In this document: one piece after another, positions 8,783 through 25,487 of the stretch
Layout of the letters: every line of letters starts with the position of its first letter
How positions within the stretch are numbered: the stretch's first letter is position 1
Source: Stenotrophomonas sp. HITSZ_GD
GTDB taxonomy: Bacteria > Pseudomonadota > Gammaproteobacteria > Xanthomonadales > Xanthomonadaceae
Assembly: GCF_029543105.1 (NCBI RefSeq)
Contig: NZ_JARQXB010000002.1
Coordinates: 1 to 64,000, forward strand
DNA length: 64,000 nucleotides
Reading direction: 5' to 3'
Notes under the pieces: generated by a model
The model's database searches: none
What the model was told of the DNA's origin: nothing
What the model saw: the letters and a program-made list of their open reading frames with translations, nothing else
Program-made: the position numbers and the translations under genes

Positions 8783-9987
8783 TGAATCACTCGAAGTTGA
8801 AGCAGTTGGCGGCCATCGTGCTGCTGGGCGCCGCGCTGAGCGGCTGCAGCACGGTCAAGGGCTGGTTCACCAGCAAGGACGCCGCCGCGAAGAAGGCACA
8901 GGAGCCGGCCGAACTGGTCGATTTCAAGCCGACCGTGGAAGTGCGCAAGCTGTGGTCCACCGGCGTGGGCAAGGGCGAAGGCCGTATCGGCGTGCGCCAG
9001 CATCCCTCGGTCGCCGACGGCAAGGTGTTTGCCGCCGCGGTGGAAGGCGGCGTCGTCGCGCTCGACCTGCAGACCGGCAAGCAGGTCTGGGAATACAAGC
9101 CCGAGAAGGTCAAGAAGAAGCCCAAGCTGCGCCTGTCCGGTGGTCCCGGCGTGGGCGAGGGGCTGGTGGTGATCGGCACGCTCGACGGCCAGGTCATCGC
9201 CCTGGACGCGGCCAACGGCAGCGAGAAGTGGCGCGCCCGCGTGCCGAACGAAGTCATCGCCGCCCCGGCCATCGCGCAGAACCTGGTGTTCGTGCGCAGC
9301 AACGACGGCCGCGTCACCGCCTTCGAGGCGGGCAACGGCCAGCGTCGCTGGTTCCATGACAAGGAGTCGCCGTCGCTGACCGTGCGCGGCAACGCCTCGG
9401 TGCTCGCCGGCCCGGGCGTGGTCTTCGTCGGCAACGACGACGGCACCGTCGACACGCTGGCCATGCAGGACGGCCGCCCGCTGTGGTCGCAGGCGATCGG
9501 CGTGCCGGAAGGCCGCACCGAGCTGCAGCGCATGGCCGACGTGGACGGCACCCCGGTGCTGGAAGACCGCACGCTGTATGCCACCAGCTTCAAGAACGAG
9601 ACGCTGGCCATCGACGGCCCGACCGGTCGCCCGATCTGGTCGCGCGACCATGGCGGCGCCGGCGCGGTGGGCGTGTCCCCCGGCCTGGTGGTCGTGGCCG
9701 ACAACGCCGGCTCGGTCTGGGGCCTGGACAAGGGCACCGGCTCGGCGATGTGGTCGCAAGCCGCGCTGGCCCGCCGCTCGCTGACCGGCGCGGCGATCCA
9801 GGGCGACTACGCCGTGGTCGGCGACTACAAGGGCTACCTGCACTGGTTGCGGCTGGACAACGGCGAACTGGCGGCGCGCGAGCGCGCCGGGCGCGACGCC
9901 CTGGTCGGCCAGCTCGTCGTCTCCGATGGCATACTGCTGGTGCAGAACACGGACGGCAAACTGACCGCCTTCCGGCTGGCCCAATAA
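8782..9987 (+). CDS. bamB: Outer membrane protein assembly factor BamB
   Basis: A 401-aa lipoprotein of the BAM complex, which folds beta-barrel proteins into the outer membrane. The lipoprotein signal ends at LSGC with acylated Cys22. The rest is an eight-bladed PQQ-type beta-propeller with recurrent ALD-GxxxW blade motifs (for example VVALDLQTGKQVWEY and VIALDAANGSEKW). It starts inside the yfgM stop codon, and der follows after 15 bp. Confidence 0.95.
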   Translation: MNHSKLKQLAAIVLLGAALSGCSTVKGWFTSKDAAAKKAQEPAELVDFKPTVEVRKLWSTGVGKGEGRIGVRQHPSVADGKVFAAAVEGGVVALDLQTGKQVWEYKPEKVKKKPKLRLSGGPGVGEGLVVIGTLDGQVIALDAANGSEKWRARVPNEVIAAPAIAQNLVFVRSNDGRVTAFEAGNGQRRWFHDKESPSLTVRGNASVLAGPGVVFVGNDDGTVDTLAMQDGRPLWSQAIGVPEGRTELQRMADVDGTPVLEDRTLYATSFKNETLAIDGPTGRPIWSRDHGGAGAVGVSPGLVVVADNAGSVWGLDKGTGSAMWSQAALARRSLTGAAIQGDYAVVGDYKGYLHWLRLDNGELAARERAGRDALVGQLVVSDGILLVQNTDGKLTAFRLAQ

Positions 9988-10002
9988 GACAGGAGTGACG
10001 CG

Positions 10003-11400
10003 ATGCTGCCTTTGGTCGCCCTGGTTGGACGGCCGAATGTCGGCAAGTCCACGCTGTTCAATGCGCTGACGCGCAGCCGCGACGCGCTGGTCCACGACCA
10101 GCCTGGCGTCACCCGTGACCGCCACTACGGCGTGTGCCGGCTGGAAGGGCACGAACCCTTCATCGTGGTCGATACCGGCGGCATCGCCGGCGATGAAGAA
10201 GGCCTGGCCGGCGCGACCGCGCGGCAGGCCCGCGCCGCGGCCGGCGAAGCGGACCTGGTGCTGTTCGTGGTCGATGGCCGCGAAGGCGCCTCCGCGCTCG
10301 ACGACGAAATCCTGGCCTGGCTGCGCAAGCTGTCGCGGCCGACCCTGCTGGTCATCAACAAGATCGACGGCGTCAACGAAGACGCCGTGCGCTCGGACTT
10401 CGCGCGCTACGGCTTCGCCGACGTCATCACCGTCTCGGCCGCGCACCGCCAGGGCCTGGACGACCTGCTCGACGAGGTGTGCGAGCGCCTGCCCGAGGAA
10501 GGTGCCGGCGAGCTGCTGGACGAAGACCCCAAGCGCATGCGCATCGCCTTCGTCGGCCGCCCGAACGTGGGCAAGTCCACGCTGGTGAACCGCCTGCTGG
10601 GCGAGGAACGCATGATCGCCTCCGAGGTGCCGGGCACCACGCGCGATTCCATCGCCGTGGACCTGGAGCGCGATGGCCGCGAGTACCGCCTGATCGATAC
10701 CGCCGGCCTGCGCCGCAAGTCGCGCGTGGAAGAAGCGGTGGAGAAGTTCAGCGCGTTCAAGACGCTGCAGGCGATCGAGCAGTGCCAGGTCGCCGTGCTG
10801 CTGCTGGACGCCACCGAGGGCGTCACCGACCAGGACGCGACCGTGCTCGGCGCCATCCTGGAGGCCGGCAAGGCGCTCGTGGTGGCGATCAACAAGTGGG
10901 ACGGCCTGACCGACTACCAGCGCGAACAGGCCGAAGACCTGCTTTCGCGCAAGCTGAGCTTCGTCAACTGGGCCGAAGCGGTGCGCATCTCGGCCAAGCA
11001 CGGCTCGGGCCTGCGCGAGTTGTTCCGCGCCATCCACCGCGCGCACGCCTCGGCCACCAAGGAATTCAGCACCGCCGAGGTGAACAAGACCCTGGAAGTG
11101 GCCTACGAGACCAATCCGCCGCCGAGCATCCGCGGCCACGTCTCCAAGCTGCGCTACGTGCATCCGGGCGGCAGCAACCCGCCGACCTTCATCGTCCACG
11201 GCACGCGCCTGAAGGTGCTGCCCGATTCGTACAAGCGCTACCTGGAAAACTTCTTCCGCAAGCGCTTCAAGCTGGTCGGCACGCCGGTGCGCTTCATCTT
11301 CCGCGAAGGCGCCAATCCGTACGAAGGCAAGAAGAACGAGCTGACGGACCGGCAGATCGCGCGCAAGCGACGCCTGATGCGCCACGTCAAGGGCAAGTGA
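10003..11400 (+). CDS. der: Ribosome biogenesis GTPase Der (EngA)
   Basis: A 465-aa protein with two tandem GTPase domains, each with a P-loop GRPNVGKST (residues 9-17 and about 185-193), and a C-terminal KH-like domain. It acts in assembly of the 50S ribosomal subunit. Guanine-specificity motifs NKID and NKWD are visible in the first and second domain. Length and order are standard, and its place directly after bamB is conserved in gammaproteobacteria. Confidence 0.97.
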   Translation: MLPLVALVGRPNVGKSTLFNALTRSRDALVHDQPGVTRDRHYGVCRLEGHEPFIVVDTGGIAGDEEGLAGATARQARAAAGEADLVLFVVDGREGASALDDEILAWLRKLSRPTLLVINKIDGVNEDAVRSDFARYGFADVITVSAAHRQGLDDLLDEVCERLPEEGAGELLDEDPKRMRIAFVGRPNVGKSTLVNRLLGEERMIASEVPGTTRDSIAVDLERDGREYRLIDTAGLRRKSRVEEAVEKFSAFKTLQAIEQCQVAVLLLDATEGVTDQDATVLGAILEAGKALVVAINKWDGLTDYQREQAEDLLSRKLSFVNWAEAVRISAKHGSGLRELFRAIHRAHASATKEFSTAEVNKTLEVAYETNPPPSIRGHVSKLRYVHPGGSNPPTFIVHGTRLKVLPDSYKRYLENFFRKRFKLVGTPVRFIFREGANPYEGKKNELTDRQIARKRRLMRHVKGK

Positions 11401-11414
11401 CCGCGGCATCGCCG

Positions 11415-12704
11415 ATGACCGCGTTTCCCACCCGCCTGTCCGTCGATGAAGCCCTGGCGCTGCTGCGCGGGCTGGCGGCAGCGCGTCGCATGCCGGTGGA
11501 ACACCTGGCCACCGCCCGCGCGGAGGGCCGCGTGCTGGCGGCCGATGTCATCGCCGAGGTCCACCTGCCGGCGTTCGACAACAGCGCGATGGACGGCTTC
11601 GCGTTCCGCCATGCCGATGCCGCCGGCCACCGCCTGCGCCTGGCCGGCGAGCAGTTCGCCGGACATGCCGACGCCGCGCCGCTGGGCGAGGGCGAATGCG
11701 TGCGCATCACCACGGGCGCCCTGTTGCCGGCGGGTGCCGACACCATTTTGATGCGCGAACTGGCGCGCGAGGAGGGGGGCTGGATCACCTTCGACGCCGC
11801 CCCCGCGCCGGGCAGCTACGTGCGCCGCGCGGGCGAGGACGTGGGCGCCGGCGATGTCGTGCTGCGGGCCGGCAGCGTGCTCACCGCCGCGCGGATCGGG
11901 CTGGCCGCCGCCGTGGGGCGCGCGCAGTTGCCGGTGCATGCGCGGCCCACCGTGGCGGTGTTCGCTACCGGCGACGAACTGGTGGAACCCGGCGTGCCGC
12001 TGGCGCCGGGGCAGATCTACAACGCCAACCGCGACCTGCTGATGGCGCGGCTGCGCGAGCTGGGCTTCACCCCGGTGGCCTGGCCCACCTTGCCCGACGA
12101 CCCGGCGCGCATGGAAACGGTGCTGCGCGATGCCGCCGCCGCGTTCGACCTGATCCTGACCTGCGGCGGCGTGTCCGCCGGCGAGAAGGACCACTTGCCG
12201 GCGCTGCTGGAACGCACCGGCCGCATCCATTTCTGGAAGGTGCGCATGCGGCCGGGCATGCCATTGCTGTGTGGTGAGCTGGACCGGGCCCTGGTGCTCG
12301 GGCTGCCGGGCAACCCGGTCTCGGTGTTGGCCACGTTCACCGCGTTCGCGCAGCCCCTGCTGGACGCGCTGCAGGGGCGGTCCGAACCGGCGCTGCGCCT
12401 GTACGCGGCGCTCGATGCGCCATGGGACAAGCGCCACGAGCGGCTCGAACTGCTGCGCGGGCGGCTGCACTGCGATGCGACGGGCCAGCTGCGGGTGACG
12501 CCGAACGCGGCCGACGCATCGCATCGCCTGCGCGGCGCGGCCGACCGCGCGGTGGGGGGGGTATGGGGCGTGGGCGTCCGCGCCCGCGGCCGGGGGGGGG
12601 GGGGCGTGGGGAGCGGTTTTTGCTGGGGGGCGCGCGGCCTTCGCGGGCCGCGCGACGCAGTGATCCGCGTTGCGCGCATCGCCGGCACGCCTTTGCGCGG
12701 ATAA
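11415..12704 (+). CDS. moeA: Molybdopterin molybdotransferase MoeA, 3' end apparently corrupted
   Basis: MoeA inserts molybdate into adenylylated molybdopterin. The first about 375 residues look normal, with the DNSAMDGFAF motif near residue 56, TGDELVEPG, and the LPGNPVSVL loop of the MPT-binding domain. After HRLRGAAD (near 12540) the translation turns into Gly/Arg/Trp-rich nonsense, where the DNA contains runs of 8 G (12554-12561) and 13 G (12592-12604). The normal protein would end about 20-25 residues after this point. So the reading frame drawn to 12704 is probably not the true end. Either the sequence is wrong here (G over-calling fits) or the last domain is damaged. It starts 14 bp after der. 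Confidence 0.85.
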   Translation: MTAFPTRLSVDEALALLRGLAAARRMPVEHLATARAEGRVLAADVIAEVHLPAFDNSAMDGFAFRHADAAGHRLRLAGEQFAGHADAAPLGEGECVRITTGALLPAGADTILMRELAREEGGWITFDAAPAPGSYVRRAGEDVGAGDVVLRAGSVLTAARIGLAAAVGRAQLPVHARPTVAVFATGDELVEPGVPLAPGQIYNANRDLLMARLRELGFTPVAWPTLPDDPARMETVLRDAAAAFDLILTCGGVSAGEKDHLPALLERTGRIHFWKVRMRPGMPLLCGELDRALVLGLPGNPVSVLATFTAFAQPLLDALQGRSEPALRLYAALDAPWDKRHERLELLRGRLHCDATGQLRVTPNAADASHRLRGAADRAVGGVWGVGVRARGRGGGGVGSGFCWGARGLRGPRDAVIRVARIAGTPLRG

Positions 12705-12711
12705 TGGCGGC

Positions 12712-13851
12712 ATGAGCATCGAACAGATCGACCCGGCGCACGCGCGCCGCCGTGCCCTCCAGGGCGTGCGGCTGATCGACATCCGTGACGCACACGAGCG
12801 CGTGGAGGGCCAGGCCGAGGGCGCGCTGGCGCTCACCCGCGCCGAACTCGAGGCGGCGCCCGGCGACCACCTGGGCGCGGCCGACCAGCCGGTGATGCTG
12901 ATCTGCCAGACCGGCAAGCGCTCGCTGGCCGCGGCCGAGGCACTGCATGCATTGGGCTGGACGCAGGTGGCCTCGGTAGCCGGCGGCACCACCCGCTGGC
13001 GCGCCGAAGGCCTGCCGCTGGTGCGCCCGCACCTGCCGGCCGACCAGCAGGATTTCCTCGAACGTTATTCGCGCCATCTGCGCCTGCCGCAGGTCGGGGT
13101 GGAGGGGCAGCGCCGCCTGCAAGCCGCGCGCGTGCTGGTGGTCGGTGCCGGCGGCCTCGGTTCCCCGGCCGCGTACTACCTGGCCGCCGCCGGCGTGGGC
13201 ACGCTGCGCCTGATCGACGACGACGTGGTGGACCGCAGCAACCTGCAGCGGCAGATCCTGCACACGGACGCGCGCGTGGGCATGCCGAAGGTCGATTCGG
13301 CCACGCTCGCGCTGCAGGCGCTCAATCCCACCGTGCGCCTGGAGACCTTCGTCGAGCGCCTGCGCGCGGAGAACGTCGAGCGCATGCTGCAGGACGTCGA
13401 TGTGGTCCTCGACGGCTCGGACAACTTCCCGCTGCGCTACCTGCTCAACGATGCCTGCGTGAAGCTCGGCAAGCCGCTGGTTTACGGCGCCGTGCAGCAG
13501 TTCGAGGGGCAGGTGAGCGTGTTCGATGCCGGCCGCCACCGTGGCCAGGCGCCCTGTTACCGCTGCCTGTTCCCCGAGCCGCCATCGCCCGAATTCGCGC
13601 CGAACTGCGCCGAGGCCGGCGTGTTCGGCGTGTTGCCGGGCATCGTCGGGCTGCTGCAGGCCACCGAAGTGCTCAAGCTGCTGCTGGACCTCGGTGAACC
13701 ACTGCGCGGCCGGCTGCTGGGCTTCGACGCGCTGGCCATGCGCTTCCGCGAACTGCGCCTGCCGCCCGATCCCGATTGCCCGGTGTGCGCGGCGGGGCGC
13801 GCATTTCCCGGCTATATCGACTACGCCGCGTTCTGCCGCAGCGCCGATTGA
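12712..13851 (+). CDS. moeB: Rhodanese-MoeB/ThiF-type adenylyltransferase
   Basis: A 379-aa E1-like enzyme that adenylates the C-terminus of a ubiquitin-like sulfur carrier (MoaD or ThiS type). Residues 1-105 form a rhodanese domain with the persulfide-bearing Cys65 (CQTGKRS). From about residue 115 comes the ThiF/MoeB domain with the nucleotide-binding GAGGLG at 145-150, the SNLQRQ segment and two zinc-binding CxxC pairs (CYRC and CPVC). The rhodanese is N-terminal, whereas the well-known MOCS3-type fusions carry it at the C-terminus. I chose ATG 12712 because the sequence before it has no conserved features. It follows moeA, consistent with molybdenum cofactor synthesis. Confidence 0.88.
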   Translation: MSIEQIDPAHARRRALQGVRLIDIRDAHERVEGQAEGALALTRAELEAAPGDHLGAADQPVMLICQTGKRSLAAAEALHALGWTQVASVAGGTTRWRAEGLPLVRPHLPADQQDFLERYSRHLRLPQVGVEGQRRLQAARVLVVGAGGLGSPAAYYLAAAGVGTLRLIDDDVVDRSNLQRQILHTDARVGMPKVDSATLALQALNPTVRLETFVERLRAENVERMLQDVDVVLDGSDNFPLRYLLNDACVKLGKPLVYGAVQQFEGQVSVFDAGRHRGQAPCYRCLFPEPPSPEFAPNCAEAGVFGVLPGIVGLLQATEVLKLLLDLGEPLRGRLLGFDALAMRFRELRLPPDPDCPVCAAGRAFPGYIDYAAFCRSAD

Positions 13852-13954
13852 GCGTCTTCACCGGCTTCCCACACCGGTGAACCGCGCGCGTATGTGAAGC
13901 GCGCGGCAAGACGCCTTCACCCGCGCGGCACCTCGTCGGTCGCACGCTGGGCGT

Positions 13955-14728
<774 letters not shown>

Positions 14729-14729
<1 letters not shown>

Positions 14730-15517
14730 TGGCGGCACGCGCGTTGAAGGTGGCGACCTACAACGTCAATGGCATTGGCGCGCGCCTGCCGCACCTGCTG
14801 GAGTGGCTGGCGCGCGAGAAGCCGGACGTGGTGGCGCTGCAGGAACTGAAGGCGGTCGACACCGCCTTTCCGCGCGCGGCGCTGGAAGAGGCGGGCTACG
14901 GCAGCCGCTGGGTCGGCCAGCAGTCCTGGAACGGCGTGGCCATCCTGGCGCGCGGGCAGGTGCCCGAAGAAGTGCGCCGTGGCCTGCCATGGGATCGCAG
15001 CGACACGCAGGCCCGTTACCTCGAAGTGGACGCGCACGGGCTGCGCGTGGCCGGGCTCTATTTGCCCAACGGCAACCCGCAGCCCGGCCCGCGCTTCGAC
15101 TACAAGCTCAAGTGGTTCGCGCGGCTGATCCGCCACGCACGCACGCTGGTCGATGCGGACACGCCCGTGGTGATGCTCGGCGACTTCAACGTCGTGCCGA
15201 CGGATGAAGACATCTACGACCCGAAAGGCTGGCGCAAGGACGCGCTGCTGCAACCGGAAAGCCGGGCGGCGTGGTTCAAGCTGCTCGACCTCGGCTGGAC
15301 CGACGCACTGCGTGAAGTGCACGGCGATGCGCGCATCTACACGTTCTGGGATTACTTCCGCCAGCACTACGAGCGCGATCGCGGGCTGCGCATCGACCAC
15401 TTGCTGCTCAATCGCGCATTGGCGCCGCGCCTGCGCGATGCCGGCGTGGACCGCTGGGTGCGCGGCCTGCCCAAGGCCAGCGACCACGCGCCGACGTGGA
15501 TCAAGCTCGCCCGTTGA
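14729..15517 (+). CDS. xthA: Exodeoxyribonuclease III
   Basis: A 262-aa AP endonuclease / 3'-5' exonuclease of the EEP fold that repairs abasic sites and blocked 3' ends. Motifs visible: VATYNVNGI near the start, the metal-binding glutamate in ALQELK, LGDFNVVPTD, and the C-terminal SDHAP with the catalytic histidine. I chose ATG 14729; a TTG one codon earlier is also open. It is followed by a DUF3606 gene and ligD, making a small DNA-repair cluster. Confidence 0.93.
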
Positions 15518-15579
15518 TTCTTCACCCTTGCGCGACTTTCGGCGGCGTAGCGTCGCGTGCAACCCCTGGAGGCCAGACC

Positions 15580-15756
15580 ATGAGCGACGACAAACAGGAC
15601 CGCGGCCCGCGCGATCGCGAACGCATCAACCTCTCCGAGGACTACGAGGTCCGCTATTGGACGCAGGCGCTGGGCGTGAGCGAGCAGAAGCTGCGCGAGG
15701 CGGTGCATACCGTCGGCGCGTCCGCTGCTGCGGTACGCGAATACATCCGCAAGTAG
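15580..15756 (+). CDS. DUF3606 domain protein
   Basis: A 58-aa protein of the DUF3606 family, recognised by RINLSEDYEVRYW and GVSEQKLREAV. The length is typical for the family and the function is unknown. ATG 15580 is preceded by TGGAGG. It lies between xthA and ligD, with 9 bp to the ligD GTG, so it is probably co-transcribed with the repair genes. Confidence 0.8.
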   Translation: MSDDKQDRGPRDRERINLSEDYEVRYWTQALGVSEQKLREAVHTVGASAAAVREYIRK

Positions 15757-15765
15757 GCGCCCGGC

Positions 15766-18333
15766 GTGAGCCTCACCGAGTATCGGCGCAAGCGCCGCTT
15801 CGACCAGACCCGCGAGCCCGAGCCGGGCAAGCGCCTGCCGAAGGGGCGCCGGCCGATCTTCGTGGTGCAGCTCCACCACGCCAGCCGCCGGCATTACGAT
15901 TTCCGCCTGCAAGTGGGCGATGCGCTCAAGAGTTGGGCGGTCCCGAAAGGGCCCAGCTACGACCCGAAGGTCAAGCGCATGGCGGTGGAGGTGGAAGACC
16001 ATCCCCTGGACTACGCCAGCTTCGAAGGCGAAATCCCCCAGGGCCACTATGGCGGCGGGCATGTGGCGCAGTTCGACCACGGCGTATGGTCAAGCGAGGG
16101 CGATGTGGAGGCGCAGCTGGCGAAGGGCCACCTGCGCTTCGAGCTGTTCGGCGAAAAACTCAAGGGCGGCTGGCACCTGGTGCGCTCCGGCAAGCCGGCG
16201 CGGCAGCCGCAGTGGCTGCTGTTCAAGGACGAGGACGCCTACGCCGGCAAGCTGGAAGCCGACGACCTGTTGGCCGATGTCACCGCGCCACCGGAAGCCG
16301 ACGCCGCGCGCGCCGGCCGCGGCAAGCCGCGCAAGCTCAAGCGCGAACGCGTGGAAGTGGCCGGCCCCAAGCGCAAGCGAGACTGGGCCGCGATCGCCGC
16401 CCAGTTGCCCGGCGCGCGCAAGGCCAAGGCGCCGACCGCCGCGTTCGAGCCGCAGCTGGCGCGCCTGGACGATGCCGCGCCCGAGGGCGAGCAGTGGCTG
16501 CATGAAATCAAATGGGACGGCTACCGCATCCTCGCCACGATGGCCAAGGGAAGCGTGCAGCTGTGGTCGCGCAATGCGCTCTCCTGGACGCAGAAGCTGC
16601 CCGACGTGGCGGCGGCCATCGAAGGGCTTGGCCTGGCTTCGGTCGCGCTGGATGGCGAGCTGATCGCCGGCAAGGGCAGGAAAGAGGATTTCAACCTGTT
16701 GCAGGCCACGTTGTCCGGAGAACGCGCGGGCAAGCTCGTGCTCGCGCTGTTCGACCTGCTGCATGTCGATGGCGTGGACATCTCCGCCGCGCCGCTGCGC
16801 GAACGCAAGGCGTTGCTGCAGAAGATCCTGGACAACGCGCGCAGCCCGCACCTGGCCTTCAGTTCGCACATCGAGGCCGATGGCGCCAGCGCCTACGCGC
16901 TGGCGGGCGAGCAGCATTTCGAGGGCATCATCTCCAAGCGCGCGGACCGCGGCTACCACCCGGGACGCAGCGACGACTGGCGCAAGACCAAGCAGCTTGC
17001 CAGCGACGAATTCGCCGTCGTCGGCTATACCGCGCCGCGCGGCAGCCGCAGCGGCTTCGGCTCGCTGCTGCTGGCCAAGCCCGATCCCGAACACGGCTGG
17101 CGCTATGTCGGCCGCGTGGGGACGGGCTTCACCGACGCCATGCTCGCCGAGATCAGCCAGCGCATCGGCAAGGCTGGCGGTCCCAAGCCCACCGCGCATG
17201 TCGGCACGATGGATACCGACCTGCGGCGCGCCACCTGGTTCGCGCCGCGTTTCGTGGTGGAGGTCTTCTACCGCGGCATCGGCCGGCAGGAACTGCTGCG
17301 GCAGCCCTCGCTGAAGGCCGTGCGCGAGGACAAGCGCATCCAGGACCTGCGCGACAGCGACCGCCGCCCGGCGCCGAAGGCGGCCGGAAAAGCGGCCGCG
17401 AAGCGCTCCGCGAAGGCGTCCACGAAGGCGTCCGGCCGGGTGGGCGCGACTTCGAAGCGGGCCGCCGCCGAGCTGCCCGCGCTGAGCAGCCCGGGCAAGG
17501 TGCTGTATCCGGACGACGGCATCACCAAGCAGCAGGTGTGGGACTACTACCGCGCGGTGATGCCCTGGCTGCTGCCCGAAATCGTGGGGCGGCCGCTGTC
17601 GATCATTCGTTGTCCCGCCGGCACCGGCAGGCCGTGCTTTTTCCAGAAGCACCACACCACCGGGTTGGAACGGGTGGATGCGGTGCGGCTGAAGGAAGAG
17701 GGCGGCCATGCCGCCGAGTACCTGGTGGCGCGCGACGAGGTCGGGGTCATGGAACTGGTGCAGTTCAACGCGCTGGAATTCCATCCCTGGGGTGCGCACG
17801 CGGAGGAGCCCGATCGCGCCGACCGCGTGGTATTCGACCTCGATCCGGGGCCGGACGTGCCATTTGCCGAAGTGCGCCGCGCGGCGGTGGACATTCGCCG
17901 CCACCTGGAGGCCCTGGAGCTGGAGTCGTTCCTGCGCGTATCCGGCGGCAAGGGGTTGCACGTGGTGGTGCCGTTGAACCCGGGGTGCGACTGGGCGCTG
18001 GTGAAACGCTTCGCGCACGGCTTCGCCGATGCGCTGGCCCAATCCGAGCCCGACCGCTTCCTGGCCACCGCCACCAAGCGCCTGCGCGCCAAGCGCATCT
18101 TCGTGGACTACTTGCGCAACGGCCGCGGCGCCACGGCCGTGGCCAGCTATTCGCTGCGGGCGCGGCCGGGCGCACCGGTGGCGATGCCATTGTCGTGGGC
18201 GCAGTTGCCCAAGCTCCACCGTGCGGACAGCTTTCCGATGGCCGAGGCCCTGGCCCACCTGCGCCGCCGCCGCAAGGATCCGTGGGAGGGCATCGAACGC
18301 TTGCGCCAGAATCTTTCGCGCTGGGCGCAGTGA
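15766..18333 (+). CDS. ligD: DNA ligase D (NHEJ ligase/polymerase/phosphoesterase)
   Basis: An 855-aa multidomain end-joining enzyme. The domain order is 3'-phosphoesterase (about residues 30-145, with HHASRRHYDFRLQ), ATP-dependent ligase (about 225-520, with nucleophilic Lys249 in EIKWDGYRI), a Lys/Ala-rich linker, and primase-polymerase (about 565-850, with the DLDPGPDVPF metal-binding motif). This is the Pseudomonas-type order. Bacterial LigD normally works with Ku, and no ku gene is in the window, so it must lie elsewhere or be absent. The start is GTG at 15766. It converges on eptA with only 3 bp between stop codons. Confidence 0.95.
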   Translation: MSLTEYRRKRRFDQTREPEPGKRLPKGRRPIFVVQLHHASRRHYDFRLQVGDALKSWAVPKGPSYDPKVKRMAVEVEDHPLDYASFEGEIPQGHYGGGHVAQFDHGVWSSEGDVEAQLAKGHLRFELFGEKLKGGWHLVRSGKPARQPQWLLFKDEDAYAGKLEADDLLADVTAPPEADAARAGRGKPRKLKRERVEVAGPKRKRDWAAIAAQLPGARKAKAPTAAFEPQLARLDDAAPEGEQWLHEIKWDGYRILATMAKGSVQLWSRNALSWTQKLPDVAAAIEGLGLASVALDGELIAGKGRKEDFNLLQATLSGERAGKLVLALFDLLHVDGVDISAAPLRERKALLQKILDNARSPHLAFSSHIEADGASAYALAGEQHFEGIISKRADRGYHPGRSDDWRKTKQLASDEFAVVGYTAPRGSRSGFGSLLLAKPDPEHGWRYVGRVGTGFTDAMLAEISQRIGKAGGPKPTAHVGTMDTDLRRATWFAPRFVVEVFYRGIGRQELLRQPSLKAVREDKRIQDLRDSDRRPAPKAAGKAAAKRSAKASTKASGRVGATSKRAAAELPALSSPGKVLYPDDGITKQQVWDYYRAVMPWLLPEIVGRPLSIIRCPAGTGRPCFFQKHHTTGLERVDAVRLKEEGGHAAEYLVARDEVGVMELVQFNALEFHPWGAHAEEPDRADRVVFDLDPGPDVPFAEVRRAAVDIRRHLEALELESFLRVSGGKGLHVVVPLNPGCDWALVKRFAHGFADALAQSEPDRFLATATKRLRAKRIFVDYLRNGRGATAVASYSLRARPGAPVAMPLSWAQLPKLHRADSFPMAEALAHLRRRRKDPWEGIERLRQNLSRWAQ

Positions 18334-18336
18334 AAG

Positions 18337-24145
<5,809 letters not shown>

Positions 24146-24149
<4 letters not shown>

Positions 24150-25429
24150 GGAGCGGTCTCCGGCAAGGAGGCGAGACCCGGCGCCACCAAGGGCTGCCCG
24201 GTCAGGCGCTGGATTTCGATGAGGGCCTGCTGCGCTTGCACCGCGACATCGAGCTGGCGCTTGCGTGCTTCCACGCGCATGGCCTGCAGCTGCGACCACT
24301 CGAGGTAGCTGATCGCACCGGCGCGCCAGGCACGATCGGCGGCCAGTTCGGCGCGGGCCAGGCGTGGCAGGACATCGGTGCCCAGCCGCGCGGCTTCCAG
24401 GCGCGCGGTGGTGTACTGCCCATGCGCGCTCGCCAGCAGGACGTACAAGCGGCTGCGCATCGCGTCGCGCTCGGCGTCGCCCAGGCGCAGCCCGGCTTCG
24501 GCGGCACGGATGCCCGGCGCGGCGCGCGACGCACTGCCCAACGGCAGGCTGAAGCCGCCCGTCAACGCCAGTGCGTCATCGCCATTGAGCCCTCGGAGGC
24601 CCGCCTGCCATTGCAGGTCCGGCTGCCGCGCGGACTGGGCCAGCCGCAGTTCCGCCTCGCGCACGCGCGCCTGCCCGGCCAGCGCGGCGAGCTCCGGCGT
24701 GCGCTCGAGCCATTCGGCCAGTTGCCGGAAATCCTCCAGCGCGGGCAGGGCCAGTGGATCACCGGCAGCCGTGCGGAATTGCCCCTCGCGGCCGTTCCAT
24801 AGCGCGGCCAGGCGCAGGCGCGCGACTTCCTCGGCCTGGTAGGCGCGGTCGCGGTCGAGCTGGGCCTGCGCGAGCGCGGCTTGCGCCGTCATAAGCGCGG
24901 ATTCCGGCGAAGCGCCGGCACTCAGGCGACGCTGCGCGGCGTCCACCGCGCGCTTGCGTTGCGCGATGTCCTCCAGCGCGATGTCGCGCTGGCGCTGCGC
25001 GGCGGTGACATCGAGATAGCGACGCGCGGTCTCGGCGAGCAGGTCCAGCCGCAGCACTTCGCGCTGCGGTGCAAGCGCGTCGAGCTGGGCCATGGCTACC
25101 GCGCGACGCGCTTCGAGCTTGCCACCGCGCTCCAGCACGCCGGCCAGGGTGACCGTGAGTTCGGCGCGGCCGGCGCCGGCATACGGGCCGTTGCCCGCGA
25201 AATTTTCGAGCGTGGCGCCCGCGGTCAGGGGCGGGCGCTGCGAAGCCGCATCGATGCCGGCTTCGAGCAACGGACGGCGCGCATCGGACAGGCGCAGATC
25301 GGGGTGGACACGGCCGACGCGTTCGAGCGCAGCGTCCAGCGTAAGAACATCCAGGCGCGATCGATCGTCCTGCGCATACACGCAGGGCGCGATCGCCATG
25401 GCGACACACGTCGCCCATCGCAACCACAT
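24146..25429 (-). CDS. czcC: Outer membrane efflux channel, CzcC-like
   Basis: A 427-aa TolC-family outer-membrane factor with a signal peptide (cleavage near VYA-QDD) and long alpha-helical repeats rich in Ala, Arg, Leu and Gln, as expected for the periplasmic coiled-coil barrel. Its position as first large gene of a C-B-A efflux operon identifies its partners. ATG 25429 is followed at the other end by a 4-bp overlap with czcB. Confidence 0.88.
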
Positions 25430-25487
25430 GGCAAAACCTCCGGAAAGGGAAAGCGTTCATCCGGCGCGGACGCGCCGGCGGACTCGC

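Noticed and set aside
8647-11409. A 920-codon minus-strand frame opposite bamB and der
   Set aside because: Antisense to two essential, clearly recognised genes, with no domain signature.
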